From: Bog-473 sp964457065
GTDB taxonomy: Bacteria; Actinomycetota; Acidimicrobiia; Acidimicrobiales; RAAP-2
Length of the DNA stretch: 30,646 nt
Reading direction: 5' to 3'
Assembly (NCBI GenBank): GCA_964457065.1
Contig: CAYWDQ010000023.1
Coordinates: forward strand, 1-30,646
The notes below the pieces were generated by a model. The model saw only the letters and a list, made by a program, of their open reading frames with translations, had not been told where the DNA came from and made no database searches. This document shows positions 1 to 8,085 of this stretch, in pieces (the stretch's first letter is position 1; each line of letters starts with the position of its first letter). A program made the translations under genes and the position numbers.

Positions 1-489
1 GGGGGCGAGCAGGATCGAGTCATTGCGGTTCGCACCGTCGCTCACCCAACCGATCGGCACCCCGTTGGCGTCGGTGGCCAGTGACCATTTCCATCCGGTC
101 TTGCCTCGATCGGTCGGGTTCGGCCCCGTCCCCTCGCCGCCGGCCGGTGCCTTGTGCAGCGAACCGTCGAGCGACACATCGGAGAAGTCCAGGCCGATCA
201 CCTTGTCGAAGGCAGCGATGGCCTCTTCGACCAGGTACTGACACGCACCGGCGGCCAGCCACTCGTCACGTCGGCGCCGCAGCGTCGTCTCGCTCCCCTT
301 GCCGAGCCTTCCGGCCACGTCCCAGCTGCACCCGGTGACCAGGCGGAACAAGATGGCTTCGAAGCAGTCACGGTCAGAGACGCGGGGCCGGTGACAGCCC
401 AACGGGTGCGCGGCTTGACTGCGTTCGGGCAGGTAGGCGGCAAAGGATGCCCAGACGGCGTCGACGACAGCTGGGTCAAGTGCAAGCAT
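1..489 (-). CDS. IS5-type transposase, N-terminal part (runs off left edge)
   Basis: An open frame reads from ATG at 489 down to base 1 with no stop, giving 163 residues and continuing outside the window. The first ~80 residues look like the DUF4096-type N-terminal DNA-binding region of IS5 transposases (aromatic and Arg-rich, with a run of four Arg before DEWLAAG). Residues near 120-145 hold LDGSLHKAP and GPNPTDRGKTGWKW, the segment around the first catalytic Asp of the DDE domain. The family cuts and pastes its own insertion element. The second Asp and the Glu lie beyond the edge, so I cannot say whether the element is intact. The reading starts inside the window, so one IS end should lie to the right of 489, probably within 490-630. 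Confident on family, not on subgroup. Confidence 0.85.
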   Translation of the reverse strand, partial: MLALDPAVVDAVWASFAAYLPERSQAAHPLGCHRPRVSDRDCFEAILFRLVTGCSWDVAGRLGKGSETTLRRRRDEWLAAGACQYLVEEAIAAFDKVIGLDFSDVSLDGSLHKAPAGGEGTGPNPTDRGKTGWKWSLATDANGVPIGWVSDGANRNDSILLAP

Positions 490-496
490 GGGACCT

Positions 497-560
497 CCAC
501 TGGTTCGTTGGGTTGGGACAAGCAGCCGGATCATGTCCGGTCCGAGCCAACGACCGGTGG
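497..560. repeat. Imperfect inverted repeat just outside the transposase start
   Basis: CCACTGGTTCGTTGG at 497-511 is a near-match inverted partner of CCAACGACCGGTGG at 547-560. A smaller hairpin, CCGGA/TCCGG at 526-530 and 536-540, sits between them. A third perfect 8 bp inverted pair (GGTGGACC 556-563 and GGTCCACC 583-590) follows. The cluster lies where an IS terminus or its promoter would be. The other IS end is not in the window, so I cannot prove that any of these is the terminal inverted repeat. The rest of 490-638 shows no gene. Confidence 0.4.
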
Positions 561-638
561 ACCTTTCTTCCTGCTCATCGCCGGTCCACCCCCAACGCGC
601 ACCCGGCGGTGACAATGGCCCCACGGGAGGTGGTGGTC

Positions 639-1172
639 ATGGCCAAGGTGAAGCGCAACGGTCCCTGTCCGTGTGGGAGCGGCCAGAAGGCGAAGCGGTG
701 TTGCCCCGCACCGACACAGATCCTTGAAGCGCGGATCATCCCGCCCGAACTGATGACGGACCTGCTGCTGGAATTGTCCGACACGAGCAAGATCGAGATG
801 CACGCCCTCTTCGAGCAGCTCATCTACCTGCCCGAGTTGGACCTGTCCCTCCAGGTGCCACTACCAGTCATCCGCACTCCCGACATCGATCGCGCAGTCC
901 GCGCACTCATGGACGACGACACCGACGAATTCGATAGCGCTCTCGCTCAGGTGGTGCCCATCGTTGACACCGTGTGCAACCGACTCCTCCTTGTCCGAGC
1001 CGTGGTCATTCTTCGAGACGCCGGCAAGATTCCGCGAAAGCTGGCTGCCCTTGCCGTGCTCGAACTCGACCGCGAAGCCTCAACGTTCTTCATGTCATCG
1101 GTCGCTGAATCCCTCAGCCTCTTGGCCGGAGATCGGCGAACCCCGAGTGGACTCCTGGTGGCGGCCCATTAG
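639..1172 (+). CDS. SEC-C zinc-motif protein of unknown function
   Basis: 177 residues. The N-terminus has the SEC-C signature CxC-x8-CC (C10, C12, C21, C22 in GPCPCGSGQKAKRCC), a small zinc-binding motif known from the SecA C-terminus and many stand-alone proteins. The remaining ~150 residues are helical, acidic in the middle (MDDDTDEFD) and not recognised. ATG 639 is chosen because GGGAGG lies about 8 bases upstream; an in-frame ATG at 615 would add eight residues but lacks a good ribosome site. It stands alone between the IS element and the convergent decarboxylase. Zinc binding follows from the motif; no partner or substrate can be inferred. Confidence 0.75.
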   Translation: MAKVKRNGPCPCGSGQKAKRCCPAPTQILEARIIPPELMTDLLLELSDTSKIEMHALFEQLIYLPELDLSLQVPLPVIRTPDIDRAVRALMDDDTDEFDSALAQVVPIVDTVCNRLLLVRAVVILRDAGKIPRKLAALAVLELDREASTFFMSSVAESLSLLAGDRRTPSGLLVAAH

Positions 1173-1223
1173 GTCCCAAGCACGATCAAGGAAGGCGTCA
1201 ACCTCGCCTATTGGCGCGCGCTC

Positions 1224-2588
1224 TTAGGCCATTGAGGCGAGCATCTCGTCGATCATCTCCACCGTCGTGTTGGGATGCAGGAAGGCGAAGCGGGCCACCG
1301 TCTCACCCTCCCAGCTGGTCGGGGTGACGAACCCGACCTGGTCGTGCAGCAGGCGGGAGGACCACGCGTCGTAGTCCGCCTTGGTCCAGCCGGGCCGGCG
1401 GAAGAGCACGATGGAGAGTCCCGGCTCGCGGACGAGCTCGACGTGGGGTAGCTCGGCGATCCGCTCGGCCGCCCTCTGTGCGATCGCGAGGCCCGCCTCG
1501 ACGGCATCACGGTAGGCATCGAGCCCGTTGACGGCCATGGAGAACCACAGAGGCAGGCCGCGGGCCCGGCGCGTGAGGTGGAAGGCGTAGTCGCTCGGGT
1601 TCCACTCCTCGGGGTTCTCGCTGTGCAGCACCTCGAGATACTGGGCGTCCTGCGTGTGGACCGCCTTGGCCAGGTTCGGCTGGCGGTAGATCAGCGCGGC
1701 GCAGTCGAACGGGGCGAACAGCCACTTGTGGGGATCGACGATGAAGGAGTCGGCCCGTTCGAAGCCGGCGAACCGGGCCCGCTCGGATGGCGCGAACAGC
1801 GCGGCGGCACCGCCGTAGGCGCCGTCGATGTGGAACCACAGCGCGTGCTCGGCGGCCACGTCGGCGACTCCGGCCAGATCGTCCACGATCCCCGCGTTCG
1901 TCGTGCCCGCCGTGGCGACGACGGCGATGACGTCGTCGCCACGCTGATCCTCCCGCAGCGCCGCTCGCAACGCCTCGCCGGTGAGCCGGTGGTCCGCCGT
2001 CGGGACGGTCAGGGTGCCGACACCGAGGACGCGGAGTGCCTTGCCCACGGAGGAGTGCGCATCCTCGCTGATGGCGACGAGCGGGTGCTGGGGTGCATCG
2101 GAGTGGCGTCGGTGGGCTGCGGTGTCGCGGGCCACCATGAGCGCCGACAGGTTGCCGGCGGATCCCCCGGCCACGAAGCAACCCCCGGCATCGTCGGGGA
2201 GCCCGGCCTGCGCGGCCAGCACGCCGAGGGCCTGGTTCTCGGCGACGACGACGCCGGCGGCCTCGAGCCAGGAGGTGCCGTGCAGGGACGAACAGGAGAC
2301 GAACATGTCGAAGAGCAGGGACGCCTTGGTGGGAGCGGCGGGGATGAACGAAAGGAAGCGAGGGCTGTCGCACGACACCACGGCGGTGGCCAGCTTGTCG
2401 ATGAACAGCTTGAGCACCCCGGCCGCGTCGTTGCCCTCGGGCCTCATGAGGCCCGCCAGCTCGGAGCCGAGTGACTCGACCAGCCCCCCGAAGTCCAGCG
2501 CCACCGGATCTAGGGACAGCCGCTCCCGGCAAGCCGCGAAGATCAGGTCGGCCATTGCGTCGTCGTAATGGAACATCGCGCTCGTCAT
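1224..2588 (-). CDS. Group II PLP-dependent amino-acid decarboxylase
   Basis: 454 residues, the usual length for the aromatic-L-amino-acid/glutamate decarboxylase superfamily (fold type I). The PLP lysine is K288 in DPHKWL. D255 in HIDGAYGG should contact the pyridine nitrogen. H178 in EDAHSSVGKA is the stacking His, and TAGTTNAGIVDD (226-237) is the typical cofactor-pocket loop. The expected reaction is decarboxylation of an amino acid to an amine in the cytosol. Some relatives are aldehyde synthases or use other chemistry, so the substrate is open. ATG 2588 is chosen because it overlaps the larC stop as ATGA, making it the third gene of a larB-larC-decarboxylase set. It has no known role in nickel-pincer synthesis. 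Confidence 0.88.
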   Translation of the reverse strand: MTSAMFHYDDAMADLIFAACRERLSLDPVALDFGGLVESLGSELAGLMRPEGNDAAGVLKLFIDKLATAVVSCDSPRFLSFIPAAPTKASLLFDMFVSCSSLHGTSWLEAAGVVVAENQALGVLAAQAGLPDDAGGCFVAGGSAGNLSALMVARDTAAHRRHSDAPQHPLVAISEDAHSSVGKALRVLGVGTLTVPTADHRLTGEALRAALREDQRGDDVIAVVATAGTTNAGIVDDLAGVADVAAEHALWFHIDGAYGGAAALFAPSERARFAGFERADSFIVDPHKWLFAPFDCAALIYRQPNLAKAVHTQDAQYLEVLHSENPEEWNPSDYAFHLTRRARGLPLWFSMAVNGLDAYRDAVEAGLAIAQRAAERIAELPHVELVREPGLSIVLFRRPGWTKADYDAWSSRLLHDQVGFVTPTSWEGETVARFAFLHPNTTVEMIDEMLASMA

Positions 2589-3793
2589 CGGGCGGGAGGT
2601 CCTTGGGGTCGGGGCCCGGAACGCCACGCCTCCTCGGCGCGGCTGGCCACCTCGTGCAGGGAGGCTCCTGTCGCGGCGGCGACGAGCGCAACGTCGTCGA
2701 ACTCCGGCTTGGCGCGCCCGTTGGTGATCTTCATCCGGACGGTCATGCCGTCGACCGTGATCTGTGCCACCTGGCGCGCCACCGGCCAGCGTTCCACGGC
2801 AGTCGCGCGCACTCCCATGGTCCCGGTCACCCGCACGATCTCGGAACGGAGCGCGTCGAGGTGCGCGGCGTCCGTCAGGACGTGCAGCACGTGCCCCGGC
2901 CGGCCCTTCTTCATCGTGACCGGACTGACCCAGGCGTCGAGCGCGCCCGCATCGAGCACCGCCGCGACCGCGTGGCCCAGCTGCTCGCCGGTGACGTCGT
3001 CGAGGTTCGTCTCGAGCACCAGCGCGAGCTGGCCGGGGCCGACGGGGGTCGACGCGGCCCGTCGCCCGATCACCACCTGGGTGCAGTTCGGCAGGTCGGC
3101 CATTTCACCCGCGCCGCCGCCGAAGCCCGACGCGGTGACGACCATGTCGGGGAGCGGCCCGAACGACGAGCACAGGGTGGCGAGCAGCGCGGCGCCCGTG
3201 GGTGTGGTCAGCTCTATCCTGACGTCTCTTCCGTAGGTGGGGATCCCCTCCAGCAGCCGCACGGTGGCCGGCGCGGGATTGGGCAACCAGCCGTGTGCGC
3301 TCCGCACGGTGCCGCTGCCGGTGGCCACCGGTGACGCGTGCACCTCGTCGACACCGAGCACCTCGAGCGCGACGGCCGTCCCCACCACGTCGATGATCGC
3401 GTCGTGCCCCCCGACTTCGTGGAAGTGCACTTGGTCGACGGGCCGCCGGTGCAGGGCGGACTCGACCGCGGCCAGCGAGCGGAACACGGCCAGCGCCCGC
3501 TCCGTGACCCGCGCCGGCAGTGCGGCCTCCTCAATGAGGGCAGCGATGACCCCATGGGTGCGGACCACCACGTCGTCCCCGCTCACGATGGCGCGCGTGC
3601 ATGCGATGCCACCCCGCATGCCCCGCTCCACCTGGAGGTCCCAGCCGGGAAGGGCCAGCCGGCTCAGCAGGCCGCGGACCTCGTCCACATCGGCGCCGGC
3701 GTCGAGGAGCGAGCCGAGCGCCATGTCCCCGGCGATGCCGGCGAAACAGTGGAACCAGGCCACCGTCCGGTCATCGGATTGAGAACTCGTCAC
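2585..3793 (-). CDS. larC: Nickel-pincer cofactor nickel-insertion protein LarC
   Basis: 402 residues. LarC is the CTP-dependent cyclometallase that inserts nickel into the pincer nucleotide used by lactate racemase and related LarA-type enzymes. Visible family motifs are FHCFAGIAGDM (14-24), HFHEVGGHDAIID (123-135), ETNLDDVTGE (261-270) and MKKGRPG (294-300). GTG 3793 is chosen because it overlaps the larB stop as GTGA. In Lactiplantibacillus larC is expressed as two frames joined by programmed frameshifting; here one uninterrupted frame covers both halves. No larE (sulfur donor) or larA lies in the window, so the pathway must be completed elsewhere if it is functional. Confidence 0.92.
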   Translation of the reverse strand: MTSSQSDDRTVAWFHCFAGIAGDMALGSLLDAGADVDEVRGLLSRLALPGWDLQVERGMRGGIACTRAIVSGDDVVVRTHGVIAALIEEAALPARVTERALAVFRSLAAVESALHRRPVDQVHFHEVGGHDAIIDVVGTAVALEVLGVDEVHASPVATGSGTVRSAHGWLPNPAPATVRLLEGIPTYGRDVRIELTTPTGAALLATLCSSFGPLPDMVVTASGFGGGAGEMADLPNCTQVVIGRRAASTPVGPGQLALVLETNLDDVTGEQLGHAVAAVLDAGALDAWVSPVTMKKGRPGHVLHVLTDAAHLDALRSEIVRVTGTMGVRATAVERWPVARQVAQITVDGMTVRMKITNGRAKPEFDDVALVAAATGASLHEVASRAEEAWRSGPRPQGPPAR

Positions 3794-4551
3794 GGCAGGA
3801 GCCGGGCGATGGCGCATGCCGCGCCGTAGCCGTTGTCGATGCCCACGACGGTGATGCCGGACGAGCAGGCGGTGAGCATGGTGAGCAGCGCAGTCACGCC
3901 CTCGAGCGCGGCGCCGTAGCCGGTGCTGGTCGGCACGGCGACGACCGGTGCCGGAGTCAGGCCGCCCACCACGCTGGCCAGCGCGCCCTCCATGCCGGCG
4001 ATCACCACGACGGCGTCGGCCATCGCAATGGTGTCGAGCTCGGCCAGCAGCCGGTGCAGCCCGGCGACACCACAGTCGGCCAGCAGGGTCGGCGCGAACC
4101 CGAGCGCGTCCAAGACGGCCGAGCACTCGGCGGCGACGGGCAGGTCGGCGGTCCCGGCCGTGACCACGACGACGGAGCCATCCCGACGCGGCGCCGGCCG
4201 GAAGACGACCGTTGAGAAGGCGCCGCTCTCTGTGATGGCGGGGGGGCCCAGTCCGAGGGAGCTGGCCGCCGCGGCGACCGCCTTCACCTGGGCTTCCACC
4301 GCCCGCGTGAGCAGGACGGGGCTGTCGGTCGCGCCCAGGAGCTCCACGACCACAGCGGCGGCATGCTCGGGCGACTTGCCGGGGCCGTAGACGGCCTCGG
4401 GCATGCCGAGGCGTAGGTCGCGATGGTGGTCCACGCGGGCGAACCCCAGGTCCGAATAGGGCAGGCGGCGCAATTGCCGCACGGCGTCGTCGGGCGCGCA
4501 CTGGCCCGCCGCGACCTGTTCGATGAGCACACGAAGCGAAGAAGCGTCCAT
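3790..4551 (-). CDS. larB: Nickel-pincer cofactor biosynthesis protein LarB
   Basis: 253 residues from ATG 4551. LarB carboxylates the pyridinium ring of nicotinic acid adenine dinucleotide and hydrolyses its phosphoanhydride, the first step of pincer-nucleotide synthesis. The N-terminal part has LGMPEAVYGPGK (48-59), the LarB hallmark. The C-terminal half is a PurE (AIR carboxylase)-like domain with AGMEGALASVVGGL and AVPTSTGYGAALEG. An in-frame TTG at 4572 would add seven residues but would sit three bases from the pheA start, so ATG 4551 is preferred. It heads the larB-larC-decarboxylase set and is divergent from pheA with 23 bp between start codons. Confidence 0.92.
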   Translation of the reverse strand: MDASSLRVLIEQVAAGQCAPDDAVRQLRRLPYSDLGFARVDHHRDLRLGMPEAVYGPGKSPEHAAAVVVELLGATDSPVLLTRAVEAQVKAVAAAASSLGLGPPAITESGAFSTVVFRPAPRRDGSVVVVTAGTADLPVAAECSAVLDALGFAPTLLADCGVAGLHRLLAELDTIAMADAVVVIAGMEGALASVVGGLTPAPVVAVPTSTGYGAALEGVTALLTMLTACSSGITVVGIDNGYGAACAIARLLP

Positions 4552-4560
4552 GACCTGCTC

Positions 4561-4566
4561 TATCCT
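4561..4566 (+). promoter_or_regulatory. Candidate -10 for a leaderless pheA transcript
   Basis: TATCCT fits the actinobacterial -10 form TANNNT and ends 8 bases before GTG 4575, so transcription would begin at or next to the start codon. No Shine-Dalgarno sequence precedes pheA, which agrees with a leaderless mRNA. No convincing -35 is visible; the upstream DNA is the 5' end of larB. Confidence 0.4.
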
Positions 4567-4574
4567 GCCCAACT

Positions 4575-5507
4575 GTGAACCCGCCTGCGACCACGGTCGC
4601 CTACTTCGGCCCAGTTGCCACCTTCACCCATGAGGCGGTGGTGACCCAGCCGGACCTGGTCACGGCGGACCTGAGGCCTCTCGGATCGATCACAGCCGTG
4701 CTCGAGGCGGTTGCCCACGGTGAGGCCGACCTCGGGTTCGTGCCCATTGAGAACGCCATCGAGGGCACTGTGAGCGCCACCATCGACGGGCTCATCCACG
4801 ACGTCGACCTGCACATCCAGCGGGAGGTCGTGATGGACATCCATCTCCACCTGATGGCTCGTCCGGGCACCGGGCTCTCCGACATCAGATCGGTGTCGTC
4901 CTACCCCCATGCCCTCGCCCAGTGCCAGAAGTACCTGGCCGAGGCCCTGCCCGCGGCGGAGCAACGGGCTGCGAACTCCACCGCCGACGCGGCGCGCGTG
5001 CTCGGGGAGTCCGGCCCGCCCGACGCGGCGGCGATCGCGCCCCGGCTCGCCGCCGAGCGCTACGGCCTCGTCATCGTCGCCGAGGACGTGGAGGACCATC
5101 CGGACAATCAGACCCGCTTCGTCCTCCTCGCCCGGATCCGGGTCCCGAAGCCGACGGGCCATGACAAGACCAGCATCGTCTGCTTCCAGCGGGCCGACCA
5201 TCCGGGCAGCTTGCACGGCATCCTCGGCCAGTTCGCGGCGCGCAACATCAACCTGACCAAGCTCGAGTCACGCCCGACGAAGCAGGGGCTCGGCGACTAC
5301 TGCTTCGTGATCGACCTCTCCGGTCACGTCGGCGATGAGGTCGTGGCCGACTGCCTGCGTGACCTCCATGCCGGGCTGGCCGGCGTCAAATTCCTCGGTT
5401 CGTACCCTGCGGCGGGGGAGCACGGAGCCGAGCAGCGGCGTCAGGCCGATGCCGCCTGGCAGGCCGCCGACGACTGGCTGCGCGGGCTGCGGGGGTCTAT
5501 CGAGTGA
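4575..5507 (+). CDS. pheA: Prephenate dehydratase
   Basis: 310 residues, the size of stand-alone actinobacterial PheA with no chorismate mutase domain. It converts prephenate to phenylpyruvate for phenylalanine synthesis in the cytosol. The catalytic domain shows VPIENAIEGTV (56-66) and the NQTRF motif (178-182, with the essential Thr). The ACT regulatory domain runs from about 199, with DHPGSLHGIL (208-217) and LTKLESRP (227-234), the phenylalanine-binding element, so feedback inhibition by Phe is expected. GTG 4575 is the start; there is no ribosome site and a likely leaderless promoter. The last 11 bases overlap the end of the convergent MFS gene. A ~35-residue Ala/Gln-rich tail follows the ACT domain. 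Confidence 0.95.
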   Translation: MNPPATTVAYFGPVATFTHEAVVTQPDLVTADLRPLGSITAVLEAVAHGEADLGFVPIENAIEGTVSATIDGLIHDVDLHIQREVVMDIHLHLMARPGTGLSDIRSVSSYPHALAQCQKYLAEALPAAEQRAANSTADAARVLGESGPPDAAAIAPRLAAERYGLVIVAEDVEDHPDNQTRFVLLARIRVPKPTGHDKTSIVCFQRADHPGSLHGILGQFAARNINLTKLESRPTKQGLGDYCFVIDLSGHVGDEVVADCLRDLHAGLAGVKFLGSYPAAGEHGAEQRRQADAAWQAADDWLRGLRGSIE

Positions 5508-6885
5508 CGGGCTGCGCGGGGTTGTGCTCGAGCGACCCCGGCAGGCGGCGCGCGACGACCAGGGCCAGGACGGCCGCCAACGCCGCGACCGCGAAGGCGA
5601 TCACCACGCCGCCGGCGATCGGCCGGGAGCCCCTCGACATGGCGGCGACGGCCGCCCCACCGATGCCCACACCCAACGCGATCCCCAGCACGTCGGCGAG
5701 ATTGAGCGATGCGGAGGCCCATCCCTCGCGACCCGACGGTGCGGCGCGCATCATCATCAGCGAAATCGGCGCGTAGCTGAGGCCCATGCCGAACCCTGCG
5801 ACCGACCAGGCGACGAAGGCCTCCCACACCGGCACGCCGGGACGGAGTTGCCAGGCCATGCCGGCCGTCCCGGCCAGGATCAGCAGCAACCCGCTCCGCA
5901 CCAGACGTGTCCCCTCCCACTGCTGGTTCAGGCGGGCCTGGAGCCACGAGCCTGCGGTCCAGGCCAGCGTCGATGCGGTGACGACCGCGCCGGCCATCAG
6001 CGTGCTGTGGTGGCGCACCGTCGTGATGGTCAGGGTCACGTAGGCGTCGGCCCCGAAGAAGGCGAAGGTGAGGAGCCCGCGGCTCAGAATGGTGGCAGGA
6101 AGTCCCCGGGCGCCGCGCAGCGTGCCTGGCGGGAGCAGACGGCGGAGCGGGGCCAGGCCGACGAGCAATGCGACGGCGGCCAAGCCCAGCCCGATGAGCA
6201 CGTCGCGTGATCCGAGCGCCGCGAGGACGATGGCCGCACCGACCGCGGTGCGGACGGCATCGGCGACCCGGTGTTCGTCCGCCGGCGCAGCATCCGGTCG
6301 GCCGAGCCGCAGGAGCGCGGGCACGGCGATTGGTCCGGCCACGGCGACCAGCGGGATCAGGCCGAGGAACACCCAGCGCCACCCGAAGAGATGCGCGACC
6401 GCCGCCGCCACGCCCGGTCCGACGATGCCCGGTACGACCCACGCGGTCGACAGCACAGCCATCATCCGCGCCCGTTGCGCCTCACGCAGGCTGCGGCCGA
6501 TGGCGACATAGGCAACGGCCGGAACGGCTCCCGCGCCGAGACCCTGGAGGCAACGCCCGCCGACGAGCACCCACATGGAAGGGGCCAGTCCGGCCACGAG
6601 AAGTCCGGCCGAGAACAGCGCCAGACCGGCGACGTAGGGGCGCGTCGGCCCGTGACGGTCGGCGTCGCGTCCCGCCACGACGATCCCGATGAGGGAGGCG
6701 AGCTGGAAGCTCGCGAAGACCCACCCGTAGAGCTCCAACCCCTTCAGGTCGCGGGCCACCTCCGGCATCACGGTGACCACCGCCAGTGCCTCCGACGCAA
6801 TGAACGTCACGGAGAGCACGAGCCCGAGCGTCAGGGCTCTCCTCTGCGGTGCCCACAGTCCGTCTCCCGAAACGCCCCGGCCCAC
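5497..6885 (-). CDS. MFS transporter (drug-efflux type)
   Basis: About 462 residues with many hydrophobic segments, consistent with a 12-14 helix major facilitator. The motif-A loop is GRDADRHGPTRP, followed by GGRCLQGLGAGAVPAVAYVAIG and a motif-C-like region (STAWVVPGIVGPGVAAAV), typical of DHA-type proton-coupled drug exporters in the inner membrane. The start is uncertain: GTG 6885 is chosen because TAGTCT lies 7 bases upstream, giving a leaderless transcript, and the protein then begins only about a dozen residues before the first helix. It is divergent from the amidohydrolase at 6937 and convergent with pheA. The substrate cannot be inferred. Confidence 0.85.
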   Translation of the reverse strand: MGRGVSGDGLWAPQRRALTLGLVLSVTFIASEALAVVTVMPEVARDLKGLELYGWVFASFQLASLIGIVVAGRDADRHGPTRPYVAGLALFSAGLLVAGLAPSMWVLVGGRCLQGLGAGAVPAVAYVAIGRSLREAQRARMMAVLSTAWVVPGIVGPGVAAAVAHLFGWRWVFLGLIPLVAVAGPIAVPALLRLGRPDAAPADEHRVADAVRTAVGAAIVLAALGSRDVLIGLGLAAVALLVGLAPLRRLLPPGTLRGARGLPATILSRGLLTFAFFGADAYVTLTITTVRHHSTLMAGAVVTASTLAWTAGSWLQARLNQQWEGTRLVRSGLLLILAGTAGMAWQLRPGVPVWEAFVAWSVAGFGMGLSYAPISLMMMRAAPSGREGWASASLNLADVLGIALGVGIGGAAVAAMSRGSRPIAGGVVIAFAVAALAAVLALVVARRLPGSLEHNPAQPVTR

Positions 6886-6892
6886 GACGGGG

Positions 6893-6898
6893 AGACTA
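6893..6898 (-). promoter_or_regulatory. Candidate -10 for a leaderless MFS transcript
   Basis: On the minus strand this reads TAGTCT (TANNNT form), 7 bases before GTG 6885. No ribosome site is present between it and the start codon. It supports the chosen MFS start. Confidence 0.35.
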
Positions 6899-6915
6899 CG
6901 GCCGGGAGCCGCTGG

Positions 6916-6921
6916 TACTCT
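6916..6921 (+). promoter_or_regulatory. Candidate -10 for the amidohydrolase operon
   Basis: TACTCT (TANNNT form) is followed by GGGAGGG at 6927-6933 and ATG 6937. The implied 5' leader is very short, about ten bases, with the ribosome site at its tip. No clear -35 is seen. Confidence 0.3.
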
Positions 6922-6936
6922 GCGGCGGGAGGGCAC

Positions 6937-8085
6937 ATGGCGCTGCAGACCATCGACGTCGACCAGCATCTCTTCGAATCGAGGACGACCTGGTCCGATC
7001 ACATCGATCCCGCCCAGCGTGCGGACGCACTGTCCATCTCGGACGACGATGCGGGGTGGCCCTGGCTGACGTGGCGGGGCCAGCTCCTCACCCCGCTGGA
7101 GGTTCCCATCCCGGAACGATCGGCCCTGATCGGCGCGGACAGGCTGCGGAGGCTCCGGGGTGAACGGGCCCCGACACCCTTCGAGGAGCTCGTCCCGTCG
7201 TCGTACCGACTCGCCGGCCCGCGTCTGGCGTCGCTCGACGAGTTCGGGGTGGACGCTGCGGTCATGTTCCCGAACTACGGCCTCTTGTGGGAGCAGCGAC
7301 TGTCGTCGGACCGCGTCGCACAGCGGGCCAACGCACGGGCTTACAACCGCTACATGGCCGACGTCTGCAGTGAGGGTGCCGGACGACTCTTCGGTGTGGC
7401 ACACGTGCTGCTGCACGACCCGGCCTGGGCGGTGGAGGAGATCAGGCGGGTGCGGGCCCAGGGCGTCCGTCTGGCCATGATCGCTCCCGCGCCCGTGGAC
7501 GGGAAGCCGCTGTCGCACCCTGACTTCGACCCGGTCTGGGCCGCCTTCAGTGCCGAGGGTGTGGCACCGGTGTTCCACGTGTCGGAGTTCGAGAGCCCGC
7601 TCCACCCTGCCTGGCGCCAGGGTGAGCAGGAGGATGGCGAGCAGCTGTTCGATTCGATCTTCTTGTACCTCGCTCCTGCTATTGCCCTCGCCAACCTCAT
7701 CCTGCACGGAGTGCTCGAACGATTCCCCGACTTGCGCATCGGCGTGGTCGAGTTGACGGCGAGCTGGGTGCCGAGCTTCCTCCTGCACATCGACGGAGCG
7801 TCGGACTTCTACACCCTGCGTCATGGTGAGCCGTTCCGCAATCTGGCCGAGCGCCCGTCGGACTACTTCCTGCGCCAGGTGCGGGTGGCAGCGCTCCCCT
7901 ACGAGATGCCCAACCGGCTCGTTCCCAAGGTGGGTGACGAGACGTTCATGATCGGCAGCGACTGGCCCCACGCGGAAGGTGTTGCCGATCCCATGGCTGC
8001 GGCCGAGCGTGCAGTGGCGGGGCTGACCGGCCCGGCCCGCCGGAACATCCTGGGAGCCAATGCCGCATGGCTCCTCGGCCTGTGA
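6937..8085 (+). CDS. Amidohydrolase-family (ACMSD-like) metal hydrolase/decarboxylase
   Basis: 382 residues of the amidohydrolase_2 family (TIM barrel, related to aminocarboxymuconate-semialdehyde decarboxylase). Metal-site candidates are D7-x-D9-x-H11 at the N-terminus, H214 in VFHVSE and D342 in GSDWPHAEG near the C-terminus. Such enzymes hydrolyse or decarboxylate aromatic or other catabolic intermediates in the cytosol. GGGAGGG lies 3 bases before ATG 6937. The next gene starts inside this one, and two VOC-fold genes follow, which suggests a small catabolic operon for an aromatic or ring-derived compound. The substrate is not identifiable from sequence alone. Confidence 0.88.
   Translation: MALQTIDVDQHLFESRTTWSDHIDPAQRADALSISDDDAGWPWLTWRGQLLTPLEVPIPERSALIGADRLRRLRGERAPTPFEELVPSSYRLAGPRLASLDEFGVDAAVMFPNYGLLWEQRLSSDRVAQRANARAYNRYMADVCSEGAGRLFGVAHVLLHDPAWAVEEIRRVRAQGVRLAMIAPAPVDGKPLSHPDFDPVWAAFSAEGVAPVFHVSEFESPLHPAWRQGEQEDGEQLFDSIFLYLAPAIALANLILHGVLERFPDLRIGVVELTASWVPSFLLHIDGASDFYTLRHGEPFRNLAERPSDYFLRQVRVAALPYEMPNRLVPKVGDETFMIGSDWPHAEGVADPMAAAERAVAGLTGPARRNILGANAAWLLGL

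Noticed and set aside
1578..2474. Long plus-strand frame opposite the PLP decarboxylase
   Set aside because: Antisense shadow: no motif, and the minus strand holds a complete recognisable enzyme.
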